64,000 nt of DNA, from assembly GCF_003096035.1 (NCBI RefSeq), contig NZ_CP029186.1, positions 1,935,001 through 1,999,000 of the forward strand, given 5' to 3'. A program made the position numbers and the translations under genes. This DNA comes from Flavobacterium album (GTDB taxonomy: Bacteria > Bacteroidota > Bacteroidia > Flavobacteriales > Flavobacteriaceae). The notes under the pieces are model-generated. The model was not told where the DNA came from, made no database searches, and was given only the letters and a program-made list of their open reading frames with translations. Position 1 is the stretch's first letter; each line of letters opens with the position of its first letter. Below, one piece after another: positions 9,008 through 16,732 of the stretch.

Positions 9008-9898
9008 ATGAACCAGCCTGTAAACATAATCTTCCCCCACAACATCCGCCTAACCGTAAAGCGGGAAGACCTACTGCATCCGCATATTTCGGGCAATAAA
9101 TTCCGTAAGCTCAAATACAATATCATTCAGGCGAAGGAGGAAGGGAAAACAGCATTACTCACTTTTGGCGGTGCATTTTCCAATCATATTGCGGCAACTG
9201 CTGCCGCGGGAAAAGAATATGGTTTTGAGACCATTGGCGTAATACGTGGCGAGGAGTTAGTTAATAAAATTGGTGATAACCCGACTTTGGCCTTCGCCGA
9301 ATCGTGCGGAATGGGGTTTAAATTTGTAACAAGGGAAGCCTACAGGCAAAAGACTGAAGAGGCGTTTGTTAACGAACTCCGCAACGAATTTGGTGATTTT
9401 TACCTTGTGCCCGAAGGCGGAACAAACCATCTCGCTGTAAAAGGCTGCGAAGAGATACTGTCAGCTGATGATGAGTGGTTTACGCATATTTGCTGTGCGG
9501 TTGGTACAGGTGGGACTATTGCAGGCATTATCAATTCGGCACTGCCGCATCAGCAAGTTTTAGGCTTTCCGGCGCTAAAAGGTGCGGAATTACAGCATGA
9601 GGTTGCTATATTTGCAAAAAAAGATAACTGGAAGCTGGTTGACGATTATCATTTTGGGGGCTACGGGAAGATAAATACCGAATTGGTAGCCTTTATGAAC
9701 GATTTTTTTGAAAAAACCGGTATTCTGTTAGACCCTGTATATACGGCAAAGCTGTTTTTTGGCGTTATAGACAGGACCAACAAAGGAATGTTTCCTGAAA
9801 ATTCTAATATACTGCTCATCCACACCGGTGGGTTGCAGGGTATTGGAGGCATGAACAGGGAATTAATGAGAAAGAAACTACCCATAATTAAAACCTGA
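9008..9898 (+). CDS. PLP-dependent 1-aminocyclopropane-1-carboxylate deaminase / D-cysteine desulfhydrase family
   Basis: About 296 aa, cytoplasmic fold-type II PLP enzyme. The N-terminal HPHISGNKFRKLKYN contains the PLP lysine in the family motif, FGGAFSNHIAATAAAG follows as the substrate-carboxylate loop, and CAVGTGGTIAGI is the phosphate-binding glycine loop. Members either open the ACC ring or release sulfide from D-cysteine; sequence alone does not separate these activities, and many Bacteroidota members are annotated only to family. First gene of a tight operon: 4 bp to the glucosaminidase and then 5 bp to hemL. The TTG at 8996 lies inside the -7 promoter box and is rejected as start. 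Confidence 0.85.
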   Translation: MNQPVNIIFPHNIRLTVKREDLLHPHISGNKFRKLKYNIIQAKEEGKTALLTFGGAFSNHIAATAAAGKEYGFETIGVIRGEELVNKIGDNPTLAFAESCGMGFKFVTREAYRQKTEEAFVNELRNEFGDFYLVPEGGTNHLAVKGCEEILSADDEWFTHICCAVGTGGTIAGIINSALPHQQVLGFPALKGAELQHEVAIFAKKDNWKLVDDYHFGGYGKINTELVAFMNDFFEKTGILLDPVYTAKLFFGVIDRTNKGMFPENSNILLIHTGGLQGIGGMNRELMRKKLPIIKT

Positions 9899-9902
9899 GA
9901 TA

Positions 9903-10832
9903 ATGTTTAGAAAAATTTTAGCTTTAGCGGTATTGAGTTTACTGGTAAGCTGCGGCACATCGAGGTCGCGCATCCAGACAACAAAGAGCAGCACGGCAAA
10001 AACAAGGACATCTTCAAAGAAAAACAAGCCGTCTGTTAAAACAAAAACGGACACAAAAACCTCTACGGCTTCCAATTCCCGTAACGACAACCAGGTCGAG
10101 GTGCTTGAATCTACATCACGCACTGTGGTGTATGCCGACCTTGTAAAAGCGTACGTGCAGCAATATAAAGACGTTGCCAAAGATAACATGAGGCGGCACG
10201 GTATCCCGGCGAGCATTACGCTGGCGCAGGGTATATTGGAGTCGGGTGCGGGGAAAGGCACGCTTTGCGTAGAGGCCAATAACCACTTTGGTATCAAATG
10301 CCATAACGACTGGACAGGCGAAACCGTACGACATGACGACGACTCCGAACAGGAATGTTTCAGGAAATACCCAAGGGCAGCCGAGTCCTTCAATGACCAT
10401 TCTATGTTCCTCACAACAAGGGGAAGGTATGCTTCTTTATTTAAGTTGCCGAAAGACGATTATGAAGCATGGGCGCGCGGCCTTCGCGCAGCCGGCTATG
10501 CCACCGACCCCAAATATCCTGAAAAGCTGATAGGCCTTATCGAACGCTATGAACTGGCAAGCTATGACTCAGAAGTACTGGACAGGCCGTACGTAAAACC
10601 GGAGCCAAAGGCAGCGCCGGTGCAGCCAAAAGCGTCGCCCGCACCTAAAGAAGAAACGCTTGTTATAGTTGCTGCAGAAACTACCGTGGCGGCAGGGTCA
10701 TACCGTGTAGCCCAAGGCGATACGCTTTATTCCATATCAAAAAAACACAACCTTACGGTAGATGAGCTGATGCGCCTTAACGGGCTTTCGAGCAACGCTA
10801 TTTCTATCGGGCAGGTATTAAAAGTAAAATAA
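9903..10832 (+). CDS. LysM-containing glucosaminidase lipoprotein (peptidoglycan hydrolase)
   Basis: A 309-aa envelope protein with lipoprotein signal (Cys17) and a Ser/Thr/Lys-rich linker to about residue 75. Residues 80-215 form a glucosaminidase (GH73-type) domain: [18 protein letters not shown] carries the catalytic Glu, followed by [15 protein letters not shown] and the [11 protein letters not shown] ending typical of the family. A proline/alanine-rich spacer leads to a C-terminal LysM (about 264-308, [18 protein letters not shown]), which binds peptidoglycan. Probable role: cleavage of N-acetylglucosaminyl bonds during wall growth or division. Second gene of the operon with the PLP enzyme and hemL. 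Confidence 0.9.
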   Translation: MFRKILALAVLSLLVSCGTSRSRIQTTKSSTAKTRTSSKKNKPSVKTKTDTKTSTASNSRNDNQVEVLESTSRTVVYADLVKAYVQQYKDVAKDNMRRHGIPASITLAQGILESGAGKGTLCVEANNHFGIKCHNDWTGETVRHDDDSEQECFRKYPRAAESFNDHSMFLTTRGRYASLFKLPKDDYEAWARGLRAAGYATDPKYPEKLIGLIERYELASYDSEVLDRPYVKPEPKAAPVQPKASPAPKEETLVIVAAETTVAAGSYRVAQGDTLYSISKKHNLTVDELMRLNGLSSNAISIGQVLKVK

Positions 10833-10837
10833 GAAAC

Positions 10838-12124
10838 ATGTTATACGAACGCAGCAGCCGCCTCTTTGCCGAAGCAGAAAAGGTAATACCGGGCGGCGTG
10901 AATTCTCCCGTACGCGCCTTCAGGGCAGTAGGGGGAACGCCTATTTTTGTAAAAGAAGCTAAAGGTGCCTACCTTTATGATGAAGACGGCAACCGCCTTA
11001 TAGACTACATCAATTCATGGGGCCCGATGATACTGGGCCACGCTTACGAGCCCGTAGTAAATGCCGTTATCGAAAGGGCGAAAAAAGGGACTTCCTTCGG
11101 AATGCCTACCGCACTCGAAACGGAGATCGCCGAACTTGCCGTATCAATGGTGCCGAATATCGACAAGATACGCTTTGTGAATTCGGGTACCGAAGCCTGT
11201 ATGAGCGCTATCCGGCTTGCCAGGGGATTTACGGGAAGGGATAAAATAATCAAATTCGCGGGCTGCTACCACGGCCACTCCGATTCGTTCCTTATACAGG
11301 CCGGAAGCGGCGCGGTAACGTTCGGTACGCCAAACAGCCCCGGCGTTACAAAAGGGACGGCTCAGGACACTTTGCTTGCCCAATACAACGACCTTCAAAA
11401 TGTGACTGACCTGTTCAATGCCAATAAGGGAGAAATAGCAGCTATCATCATAGAGCCAGTGGCAGGCAATATGGGCTGTATACCACCTGTTGACGGTTTT
11501 CTGGAAGGGTTGAGGCAGCTATGCGATGCGCATGGCACCCTGCTTATATTCGATGAGGTAATGACGGGTTTCCGCCTTGCTAAAGGTGGCGCACAGGAAC
11601 TTTTCAACATCAAGGCCGATATCGTGGCATTTGGTAAAGTAATAGGCGGCGGGCTTCCTGTAGGGGCTTTTGCAGCGCGTAATGAAATTATGAACTACCT
11701 TGCACCTATTGGCCCTGTGTACCAGGCAGGAACACTGTCAGGCAACCCGTTGGCAATGGCAGCAGGACTGGAAATGCTGAAAACGCTTAATAGCGATGCT
11801 GACATCTATACGAGGCTCGACGCGAAAACGGCTTATCTTGAGACGGGCATCCGCCAAAAGCTGGATGAGACTGATCTGGTGTATACCATCAACAGGACAG
11901 GATCGATGATCTCTGTGCATTTTGATGCCAGCCCTGTAACCGATTTTAAATCGGCTGCAAAGGGCGATAACGAAACATTTAAGAAGTTTTTCCACGGCCT
12001 GTTGGCTGAAGGAATATACATAGCGCCATCAGCCTATGAAACATGGTTCATTACAGATGCGCTCACCTATGATGACCTCGACGAAACCATTGCCGCAATA
12101 GGCAGGGTATCTAAAACCTTATAA
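10838..12124 (+). CDS. hemL: glutamate-1-semialdehyde 2,1-aminomutase
   Basis: A 428-aa class-III aminotransferase that converts glutamate-1-semialdehyde to 5-aminolevulinate, the tRNA-dependent C5 route to haem. Full length. Diagnostic features are VNSPVRAF near the N-terminus, [16 protein letters not shown] (115-130), FDEVMTGFR (238-246) and the PLP lysine K267 in [15 protein letters not shown], which distinguish it from ornithine or acetylornithine aminotransferases. It closes the three-gene operon, 5 bp after the glucosaminidase, and is followed by a strong terminator. Confidence 0.97.
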   Translation: MLYERSSRLFAEAEKVIPGGVNSPVRAFRAVGGTPIFVKEAKGAYLYDEDGNRLIDYINSWGPMILGHAYEPVVNAVIERAKKGTSFGMPTALETEIAELAVSMVPNIDKIRFVNSGTEACMSAIRLARGFTGRDKIIKFAGCYHGHSDSFLIQAGSGAVTFGTPNSPGVTKGTAQDTLLAQYNDLQNVTDLFNANKGEIAAIIIEPVAGNMGCIPPVDGFLEGLRQLCDAHGTLLIFDEVMTGFRLAKGGAQELFNIKADIVAFGKVIGGGLPVGAFAARNEIMNYLAPIGPVYQAGTLSGNPLAMAAGLEMLKTLNSDADIYTRLDAKTAYLETGIRQKLDETDLVYTINRTGSMISVHFDASPVTDFKSAAKGDNETFKKFFHGLLAEGIYIAPSAYETWFITDALTYDDLDETIAAIGRVSKTL

Positions 12125-12127
12125 ACG

Positions 12128-12156
12128 AAAAATCCCGCTACTAGCGGGATTTTTTA
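12128..12156 (+). terminator. intrinsic terminator of hemL operon
   Basis: Stem AATCCCGCT / AGCGGGATT with a 3-nt loop followed by TTTTT; also A-rich on the other side, so it can serve the converging minus-strand gene ending at 12175. Confidence 0.9.
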
Positions 12157-12174
12157 TATAATATCTTTCTCTTC

Positions 12175-12543
12175 TTAGTGAGTAAGCTTCTTAAGCAATT
12201 CAGGGTTTGAATCAAGTTTTGCTATCTGGTCAGCGTCCAATACTGATTTTAGCTTTGTTTCAATATTTTGGTAGATAACACCTTTACGCTCTTCAGTAAG
12301 GTTAGGCGTTGCAAGCATTTTGTGCTTTGTCTGGAACAAGCGTTTAAGATTTTTATTTTGATCGTCAGTCAGTTTTACTGTTTCCGACAATAGTCCCATG
12401 TCTTTGGCAGCAGCCTGGTTTACAGCCGCATCAGCGTCAGCAGGTTGTTGTGTTGCAGTTTGTGCTGCGGCTTTCTTTTGCTGTGCATTGGCAGTAGCGC
12501 CAAAAGCAAGCATAATTACGAAAAGAGCAATTATTTTTTTCAT
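12175..12543 (-). CDS. small secreted protein, Spy/CpxP-like helical
   Basis: A 122-aa protein with a clear signal peptide (residues 1-20, cleavage after ANAQ) and an Ala/Gln-rich start of the mature chain. The rest is helical and charged: KLTDDQNKNLKRLF and LTEERKGVIYQNIETKLKSVLDADQ resemble the LTxxQ-type repeats of periplasmic Spy/CpxP chaperones, as in the neighbour at 12624-13082. Function is not established. It has its own excellent minus-strand promoter (TTG-N19-TAGATTTG). Confidence 0.7.
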   Translation of the reverse strand: MKKIIALFVIMLAFGATANAQQKKAAAQTATQQPADADAAVNQAAAKDMGLLSETVKLTDDQNKNLKRLFQTKHKMLATPNLTEERKGVIYQNIETKLKSVLDADQIAKLDSNPELLKKLTH

Positions 12544-12575
12544 GATAAACGGTTATTTGTTTAGTGTTTATACGC

Positions 12576-12605
12576 CAAATCTAATTAATTTATAAAACAC
12601 CTCAA
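12576..12605 (-). promoter_or_regulatory. promoter of the 12175-12543 gene
   Basis: On the minus strand TTG (12603-12605), a 19-nt spacer and TAGATTTG (12576-12583), a full match to the Bacteroidota -33/-7 pattern, about 32 bp before the ATG. Confidence 0.75.
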
Positions 12606-12623
12606 AACTTTAACACTTAAAAT

Positions 12624-13082
12624 TTATCTCCTGCTGTCCTTTTTAAAATTTTTCTCTCTTTTTGTGATTTTTTCACGTTGATGCGTTTTCATCATTTCAA
12701 GTTGTGCCAATTGCCTGGCATCCAAAGTTTTTTTCATGAATGCCTTCATGGCGATCTTCTCATCCAGCATCCTGTTTTTCATCGCAAAACGGTCATCCGG
12801 AGTTAGTTTTTTACCGGCATCGCGGTTGGCTTTAAATTCCGCCATGGCTTTTTCCCTTTCTTTCCCTTTTTCGGTAAGGAATGCTTTTATTTCGGTTTGC
12901 TGCTTATCGCTCAGGTCGAGTGCAAGTGTCAATTTCTTTACCTGAAGCTCTGCCCTCTGTTCCGGTGTAAAGTTTTCCATTTGCCCCTTATCAAACTTTC
13001 GGTCATGATGCCTCTTTTCTCCCGGCTGTGCATTCATGGCAAAACCCATCACCATTACAATAGCTAAAATCCACGTTTTCAT
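12624..13082 (-). CDS. Spy/CpxP-like secreted protein
   Basis: A 152-aa protein with a signal peptide (1-18, cut near MNAQP). The mature part is helical and highly charged with FTPEQRAELQVKKLTLALD and LTPDDRFAMKNRMLDEKIAM, the paired helix motifs of the Spy/CpxP envelope-stress family, and a strongly basic C-terminus (KKDSRR end). Likely periplasmic chaperone or metal/stress-responsive protein; not demonstrated. Lies upstream of, and on the same strand as, its 122-aa relative, with an 80-bp gap holding that gene's own promoter. Divergent from the Cys-motif gene at 13191. Confidence 0.75.
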   Translation of the reverse strand: MKTWILAIVMVMGFAMNAQPGEKRHHDRKFDKGQMENFTPEQRAELQVKKLTLALDLSDKQQTEIKAFLTEKGKEREKAMAEFKANRDAGKKLTPDDRFAMKNRMLDEKIAMKAFMKKTLDARQLAQLEMMKTHQREKITKREKNFKKDSRR

Positions 13083-13157
13083 GTTTTTAATTTTTAAGTT
13101 TATACGCAGTAAGACCTTCCGGATTAAAAAAGGTTTAAAATTTCTTTAAAATATTTT

Positions 13158-13186
13158 TTGTAATGCTTTTTTGAGAGTTACATTTG
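13158..13186 (+). promoter_or_regulatory. promoter immediately before a GTG start
   Basis: TTG at 13158-13160, 18-nt spacer, TACATTTG at 13179-13186. The GTG start at 13191 is only 4 bp past the box, so the mRNA is probably leaderless. Confidence 0.75.
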
Positions 13187-13190
13187 TTTC

Positions 13191-13559
13191 GTGAAAAAAG
13201 CTGTATTCATTATAGTCCTGCTAATGCTTTTAAAGCCGGTGCTGCCGGTTTTGGATTACATTATCAATTATGATTATATAGCTACAACGCTTTGCGAGAA
13301 CAAGGCAAAACCCGAAATGCACTGTAACGGTAAATGTCACCTTGCGAAAGAACTCGCCAAAGCAGCCGAAAATGAAAAGCCGCTTTCCGAAAAAAAATCC
13401 GGCCACATCGAAACAGAGGTTTTGTTTTTCGAAGCCATTGCAACTTTTCAGCTTTCTCCACAATTCAATGTAAGCAAAACTGCCAATAGTACCGAATACC
13501 GCAACGGGTATTCCCATCTTGATGCAGCTTTTGTTTTCCGCCCTCCTGTATTTATTTAA
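13191..13559 (+). CDS. small membrane/secreted protein with CxxK-HCNGKCHL motif
   Basis: 122 aa from a GTG start. Residues 1-22 are a hydrophobic signal or anchor. A cysteine/histidine patch follows (LCENKAKPEMHCNGKCHLAKEL, cited here as CENK...HCNGKCHL; Cys at about 37, 45 and 49) that could bind metal or haem. The C-terminal part ends in FVFRPPVFI. The family is not characterised, but its place directly before an MbnP-like protein, a di-heme peroxidase and an outer-membrane protein suggests a role in copper handling. The gap to the MbnP gene is 107 bp and contains a perfect palindrome, so co-transcription is uncertain. An alternative start is ATG 13224, which would cut the hydrophobic segment. 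Confidence 0.65.
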   Translation: MKKAVFIIVLLMLLKPVLPVLDYIINYDYIATTLCENKAKPEMHCNGKCHLAKELAKAAENEKPLSEKKSGHIETEVLFFEAIATFQLSPQFNVSKTANSTEYRNGYSHLDAAFVFRPPVFI

Positions 13560-13577
13560 ATGTACATAATGATTAGG

Positions 13578-13603
13578 CCTGACAGGTTTTAAAACCTGTC
13601 AGG
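13578..13603. repeat. 26-bp perfect palindrome
   Basis: CCTGACAGGTTTT followed directly by its exact reverse complement. It forms a long hairpin between the Cys-motif gene and the MbnP gene, and may act as a terminator, an mRNA stabiliser, or simply be a dispersed repeat; similar AGGTTTTAAAACCT palindromes are familiar in Bacteroidota intergenic DNA. Confidence 0.7.
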
Positions 13604-13666
13604 TCTATAGATTCCTATGCCCAAACGACATTGGGACTCATTTACTATAACTTTTAAATAAATACA

Positions 13667-14470
13667 ATGAAATTCAAATTATATACAACAGCCCTATTGG
13701 CTGCAACAGCCCTTTTTGTATCATGCAATAGCGATGATAATTCGGTAAATAACGTTTCCGGAACCGGGAGCCTGGATGTGGAATTCGATAATGCTTTTGG
13801 CGGTAACGACCTTATCCTCAATACGCAGTCGAACATCACCTCCAACAGTGAGAACCTGAAGATCAGCAGCATTAAGTACATCATAAGCAATATTGTCCTT
13901 ACAAAACAGGATGGTACAACATACACTTACCCAAAAAGCCAAAGCTATTTTATAGTGAACGAGGCTGATGAGGATAGTCATGTCCTTGAGTTACAGAATA
14001 TCCCTACCGGCGATTATACCCGTATCAAATTTGGTGTTGGCGTAGACCAGGCACAGTTTCAGCTGGGGGCAGAAGGGCAGGGCGACTTCCTTGCGGTGGC
14101 ACAGGCCGAAGACATGCTGTGGAGCTGGTCGGCAGGATATAAATTCCTTGCTTTTGAAGGTACATTCACTTCCCCTACAGTAACGGCAGCCACGCCATTT
14201 ATGGTTCACACCGGGCAAACAGGTACCGATTATAACTATACCGAAATAACACTGGATATGCCGACAAAAGCTTTGGTACGTACAACAATAACGCCTGATG
14301 TGCATATTATTGCCGACCTTTCCAAAATTATTGATGGAACGAATAAGATAAAGCTTTCCGATAACAACGATGGCGGTATGGGTGCAATGATCATGGGGGG
14401 TGCCAACCTTCCGCTGATCACAGCCAATCTGTCAGATATGTTCTCTGTAAACCACGTTCATAATGACTAA
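13667..14470 (+). CDS. MbnP-family copper-binding-type lipoprotein
   Basis: 267 aa with lipobox (FVSC, Cys20). The body fits the MbnP family: SLDVEFDNAFGG near the start, ISSIKYIISNIVL, LELQNIPTGDYTRIKFGVGVD, and MLWSWSAGYKF (150-160) with W152 and W154. In characterised MbnP a tryptophan is oxidised to kynurenine by the partner MbnH and then helps bind copper. The C-terminus is Met/His-rich (MGAMIMGG, VNHVHND), also suited to copper. The following genes encode the MbnH-like di-heme enzyme and an outer-membrane protein, a common set in Bacteroidota that do not make methanobactin. Copper binding is inferred. Confidence 0.85.
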   Translation: MKFKLYTTALLAATALFVSCNSDDNSVNNVSGTGSLDVEFDNAFGGNDLILNTQSNITSNSENLKISSIKYIISNIVLTKQDGTTYTYPKSQSYFIVNEADEDSHVLELQNIPTGDYTRIKFGVGVDQAQFQLGAEGQGDFLAVAQAEDMLWSWSAGYKFLAFEGTFTSPTVTAATPFMVHTGQTGTDYNYTEITLDMPTKALVRTTITPDVHIIADLSKIIDGTNKIKLSDNNDGGMGAMIMGGANLPLITANLSDMFSVNHVHND

Positions 14471-14517
14471 AGCCAGGAGCTGCGCGCTGCATGCCGGTGC
14501 GCAGCTTAATCATTCTT

Positions 14518-15555
14518 ATGAAAATAAGTTATATCTTTTGGATTTTCATTCCGTTGCTGTGGAGCTGCGGGAATGATGACAGTGAATATACCAATCTGCC
14601 TTTGGATTTCCGGGTGCCGTCAAATTTTCCTGCTGTAGCGTATGATATAGCAGCAAACCCACCTACCGAAAAAGGTTTTGAACTGGGAAAAAAACTATTT
14701 TACGAAGGCAGGCTGGCTTCCGACGGTATCGTTTCCTGCGGGTTTTGCCATATACAGCAGTTTGCGTTCACGCACCACGGGCACACAGTTAGCCACGGGG
14801 TTAATAACGCGACGGGTACGCGCAATGCCCCGCCGATACAGAACCTTGCTTTCCAGAATGTTTTCATGTGGGATGGCGCAACCGGGCATCTGGACCTGCA
14901 GCCCATCATACCGCTGACAAGCCCTTTGGAGATGCATGGCGACCTGAATGCTATACTCACCATGCTGAAAGCCGACCCGGAATACAGGAAACTGTTTGCG
15001 CAGGCCTTTCCTGAAGAAGACATCACTACAGAGAACATGCTGAAATCGTTGTCCCAGTTTATGGTGATGGCGGTATCATCCAATTCCAGGTTTGATAAAT
15101 ACAGGCGGAATGAGCCAGGCGGGACATTAACGGCAGACGAAATGGCGGGATACACCGTCTTTACTGCCAAATGTGCCACCTGCCATGCTACGGACCTGAT
15201 GACCGATAACTCTTTCCGAAATAATGGGCTGGCGGTGAATCCGTTGGTTAATGATGTGGGGCGTTATAAAGTGACTGAACAGGCAGGGGACTATTATAAG
15301 TTTAAGGTGCCAAGCCTGCGGAATGTGGAAAAAACAGCGCCTTACATGCACGATGGGCGTTTCGGTACACTGGAAGCAGTGCTCAACCATTATGCATCAG
15401 GCATTACAGATTCCCCCACGCTCGACCCGCTATTGCACCAAAATGGGACATTGGGCATCTCGCTTACCGAAACCGAGAAAGCACAGGTGATCGCATTCCT
15501 TAAAACACTAACCGATGATCAATATCTTACCGATACGCGATTTTCAGAATTTTAA
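14518..15555 (+). CDS. di-heme cytochrome-c peroxidase / MbnH-MauG-type lipoprotein
   Basis: About 345 aa from ATG 14518, chosen because it gives a proper lipoprotein signal (Cys17); ATG 14491 would add nine residues before it. Two c-type haem sites are plain: CGFCH (C74, C77, H78) and CATCH (C219, C222, H223), with MHDGRFGTLEAVLNHY near the end as in the bacterial di-heme peroxidase family. Next to an MbnP gene the likely role is oxidative modification of an MbnP tryptophan rather than peroxide detoxification. Expected in the periplasm or on the outer membrane. It is followed 4 bp later by the outer-membrane protein gene. Confidence 0.9.
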   Translation: MKISYIFWIFIPLLWSCGNDDSEYTNLPLDFRVPSNFPAVAYDIAANPPTEKGFELGKKLFYEGRLASDGIVSCGFCHIQQFAFTHHGHTVSHGVNNATGTRNAPPIQNLAFQNVFMWDGATGHLDLQPIIPLTSPLEMHGDLNAILTMLKADPEYRKLFAQAFPEEDITTENMLKSLSQFMVMAVSSNSRFDKYRRNEPGGTLTADEMAGYTVFTAKCATCHATDLMTDNSFRNNGLAVNPLVNDVGRYKVTEQAGDYYKFKVPSLRNVEKTAPYMHDGRFGTLEAVLNHYASGITDSPTLDPLLHQNGTLGISLTETEKAQVIAFLKTLTDDQYLTDTRFSEF

Positions 15556-15559
15556 AACC

Positions 15560-16507
15560 ATGAAAAAGACATTATTTATACTACTTTTCGCCTTGCTTTC
15601 GGCTACTAAGATGCTGGCCGGCGACGGTAACCCGCCCGATTTTAAGAAATATCTTGAAGCCTTTGACGACTGCGATGCCTGTGGGTGTTCGGCTTCCGGG
15701 GGCGGGATGGGCTTTAGCTCAATGATCAACCAGAATTTTGTTGGGTTGAGGTACATTTACCAAAGCTATTCTACCAAAGACGGCATCTTCAACAACTCGC
15801 CGTGGGTAGGCCAGGATTTTAATACCATACAAGCCTGGGCGCGTATCCCTGTGTTTAAAAGGCTGCAGCTGTCGGTACAGGTGCCTTACCATTTCAACAG
15901 CCGCGAACTGGCAACCGGGACACAGAATATATCCGGTATTGGCGATATAACGGTGCTTGGCCTTTACAATGTGTACATGACGAAGAAAGACAGCACGGTT
16001 TTTACCCATATCCTGTCGGCAGGCGGTGGTGTGAAGGCGCCTGTAGGGAAATATGACAGCAACAACAATGGCAGCGTGAACCCGAGTTTCCAGTTGGGTA
16101 CCGGCAGCTGGGATTACGTACTGGCTGCCGAATATGTGATCCGTAAAAAACAATGGGGCCTCAACGCCATGACAAGCTATATCATGAAGACCGAGAATAG
16201 CAAGCAATACCAGTTTGGCAACCAATTCAATTACAACGCTACGCTGTTTTATGCTGCTGAGGGCGACAAGATAACCTGGGTGCCCCAGGCTGGTATCGCG
16301 GGAGAAATATATGCCACAAACAGGCAGTATAGCCAGGATGTGCCCGGTACCAAAGGCGATATCCTTTTCAGCAAGTTAGGGCTTGAAGCAGGAACAGGGA
16401 AATTCTCGGCAGGTGTCAATGCGATGTTGCCCATAAGTCAGAACTTAATTGGCGGCAGGGTAGAAGCCAATTACAGGCTGTCGGTGAATTTGAATTATAG
16501 TTTGTAG
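15560..16507 (+). CDS. outer-membrane protein of the MbnP/MbnH cluster
   Basis: About 315 aa from ATG 15560 (signal peptide MKKTLFILLFALLSATKMLA); an upstream in-frame start at 15515 would lie inside the peroxidase gene. After the signal comes an unusual cysteine cluster DCDACGC (C38, C41, C43) and a Gly-rich stretch, then amphipathic beta strands with terminal SVNLNYSL, as in outer-membrane barrels of the transporter type. Probably the exit or entry channel, or the surface metal site, for the copper cluster. No catalytic motif. Exact function unknown. Confidence 0.75.
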   Translation: MKKTLFILLFALLSATKMLAGDGNPPDFKKYLEAFDDCDACGCSASGGGMGFSSMINQNFVGLRYIYQSYSTKDGIFNNSPWVGQDFNTIQAWARIPVFKRLQLSVQVPYHFNSRELATGTQNISGIGDITVLGLYNVYMTKKDSTVFTHILSAGGGVKAPVGKYDSNNNGSVNPSFQLGTGSWDYVLAAEYVIRKKQWGLNAMTSYIMKTENSKQYQFGNQFNYNATLFYAAEGDKITWVPQAGIAGEIYATNRQYSQDVPGTKGDILFSKLGLEAGTGKFSAGVNAMLPISQNLIGGRVEANYRLSVNLNYSL

Positions 16508-16563
16508 GTTAGGAGGTCGGATGTCCGATGTCCGAAGTCCGATGCTAAGTTAGGTGTTCTTCC

Positions 16564-16636
16564 ATTTCGACCGACGGGAGAAATCTCTTTGCGGCTTTGT
16601 TTTGAGATTTCTCTCTCCACAGGCTACATTCGAAAT
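16564..16636. repeat. nested inverted-repeat element
   Basis: Outer arms ATTTCGA (16564-16570) and TCGAAAT (16630-16636), inner perfect 10-bp arms GAGAAATCTC (16578-16587) and GAGATTTCTC (16604-16613), with CTTTGCGGCTTTG in the loop. No coding content. Directly upstream (16508-16545) is a small run of GTCCGATGTCCGAAGTCCGAT, a degenerate short tandem repeat. Confidence 0.65.
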
Positions 16637-16677
16637 AGAGTAGCTTTGCTGACTTTTCAGATAATCCAATGCATCAA

Positions 16678-16707
16678 AAAGCCTCTGAATTTTCACTCAG
16701 AGGCTTT
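16678..16707. terminator. bidirectional terminator after lysS
   Basis: Stem AAAGCCTCTGA / TCAGAGGCTTT with an 8-nt loop. It lies 26 bp past the lysS stop codon on the minus strand and also faces the plus-strand copper cluster. Confidence 0.75.
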
Positions 16708-16732
16708 CTTATATAGTTAGGATTAAATAATA

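Noticed and set aside
16511-16517. AGGAGGT as a second Shine-Dalgarno
   Set aside because: It follows the stop of the outer-membrane protein gene and no reading frame begins after it; it belongs to a short degenerate repeat.
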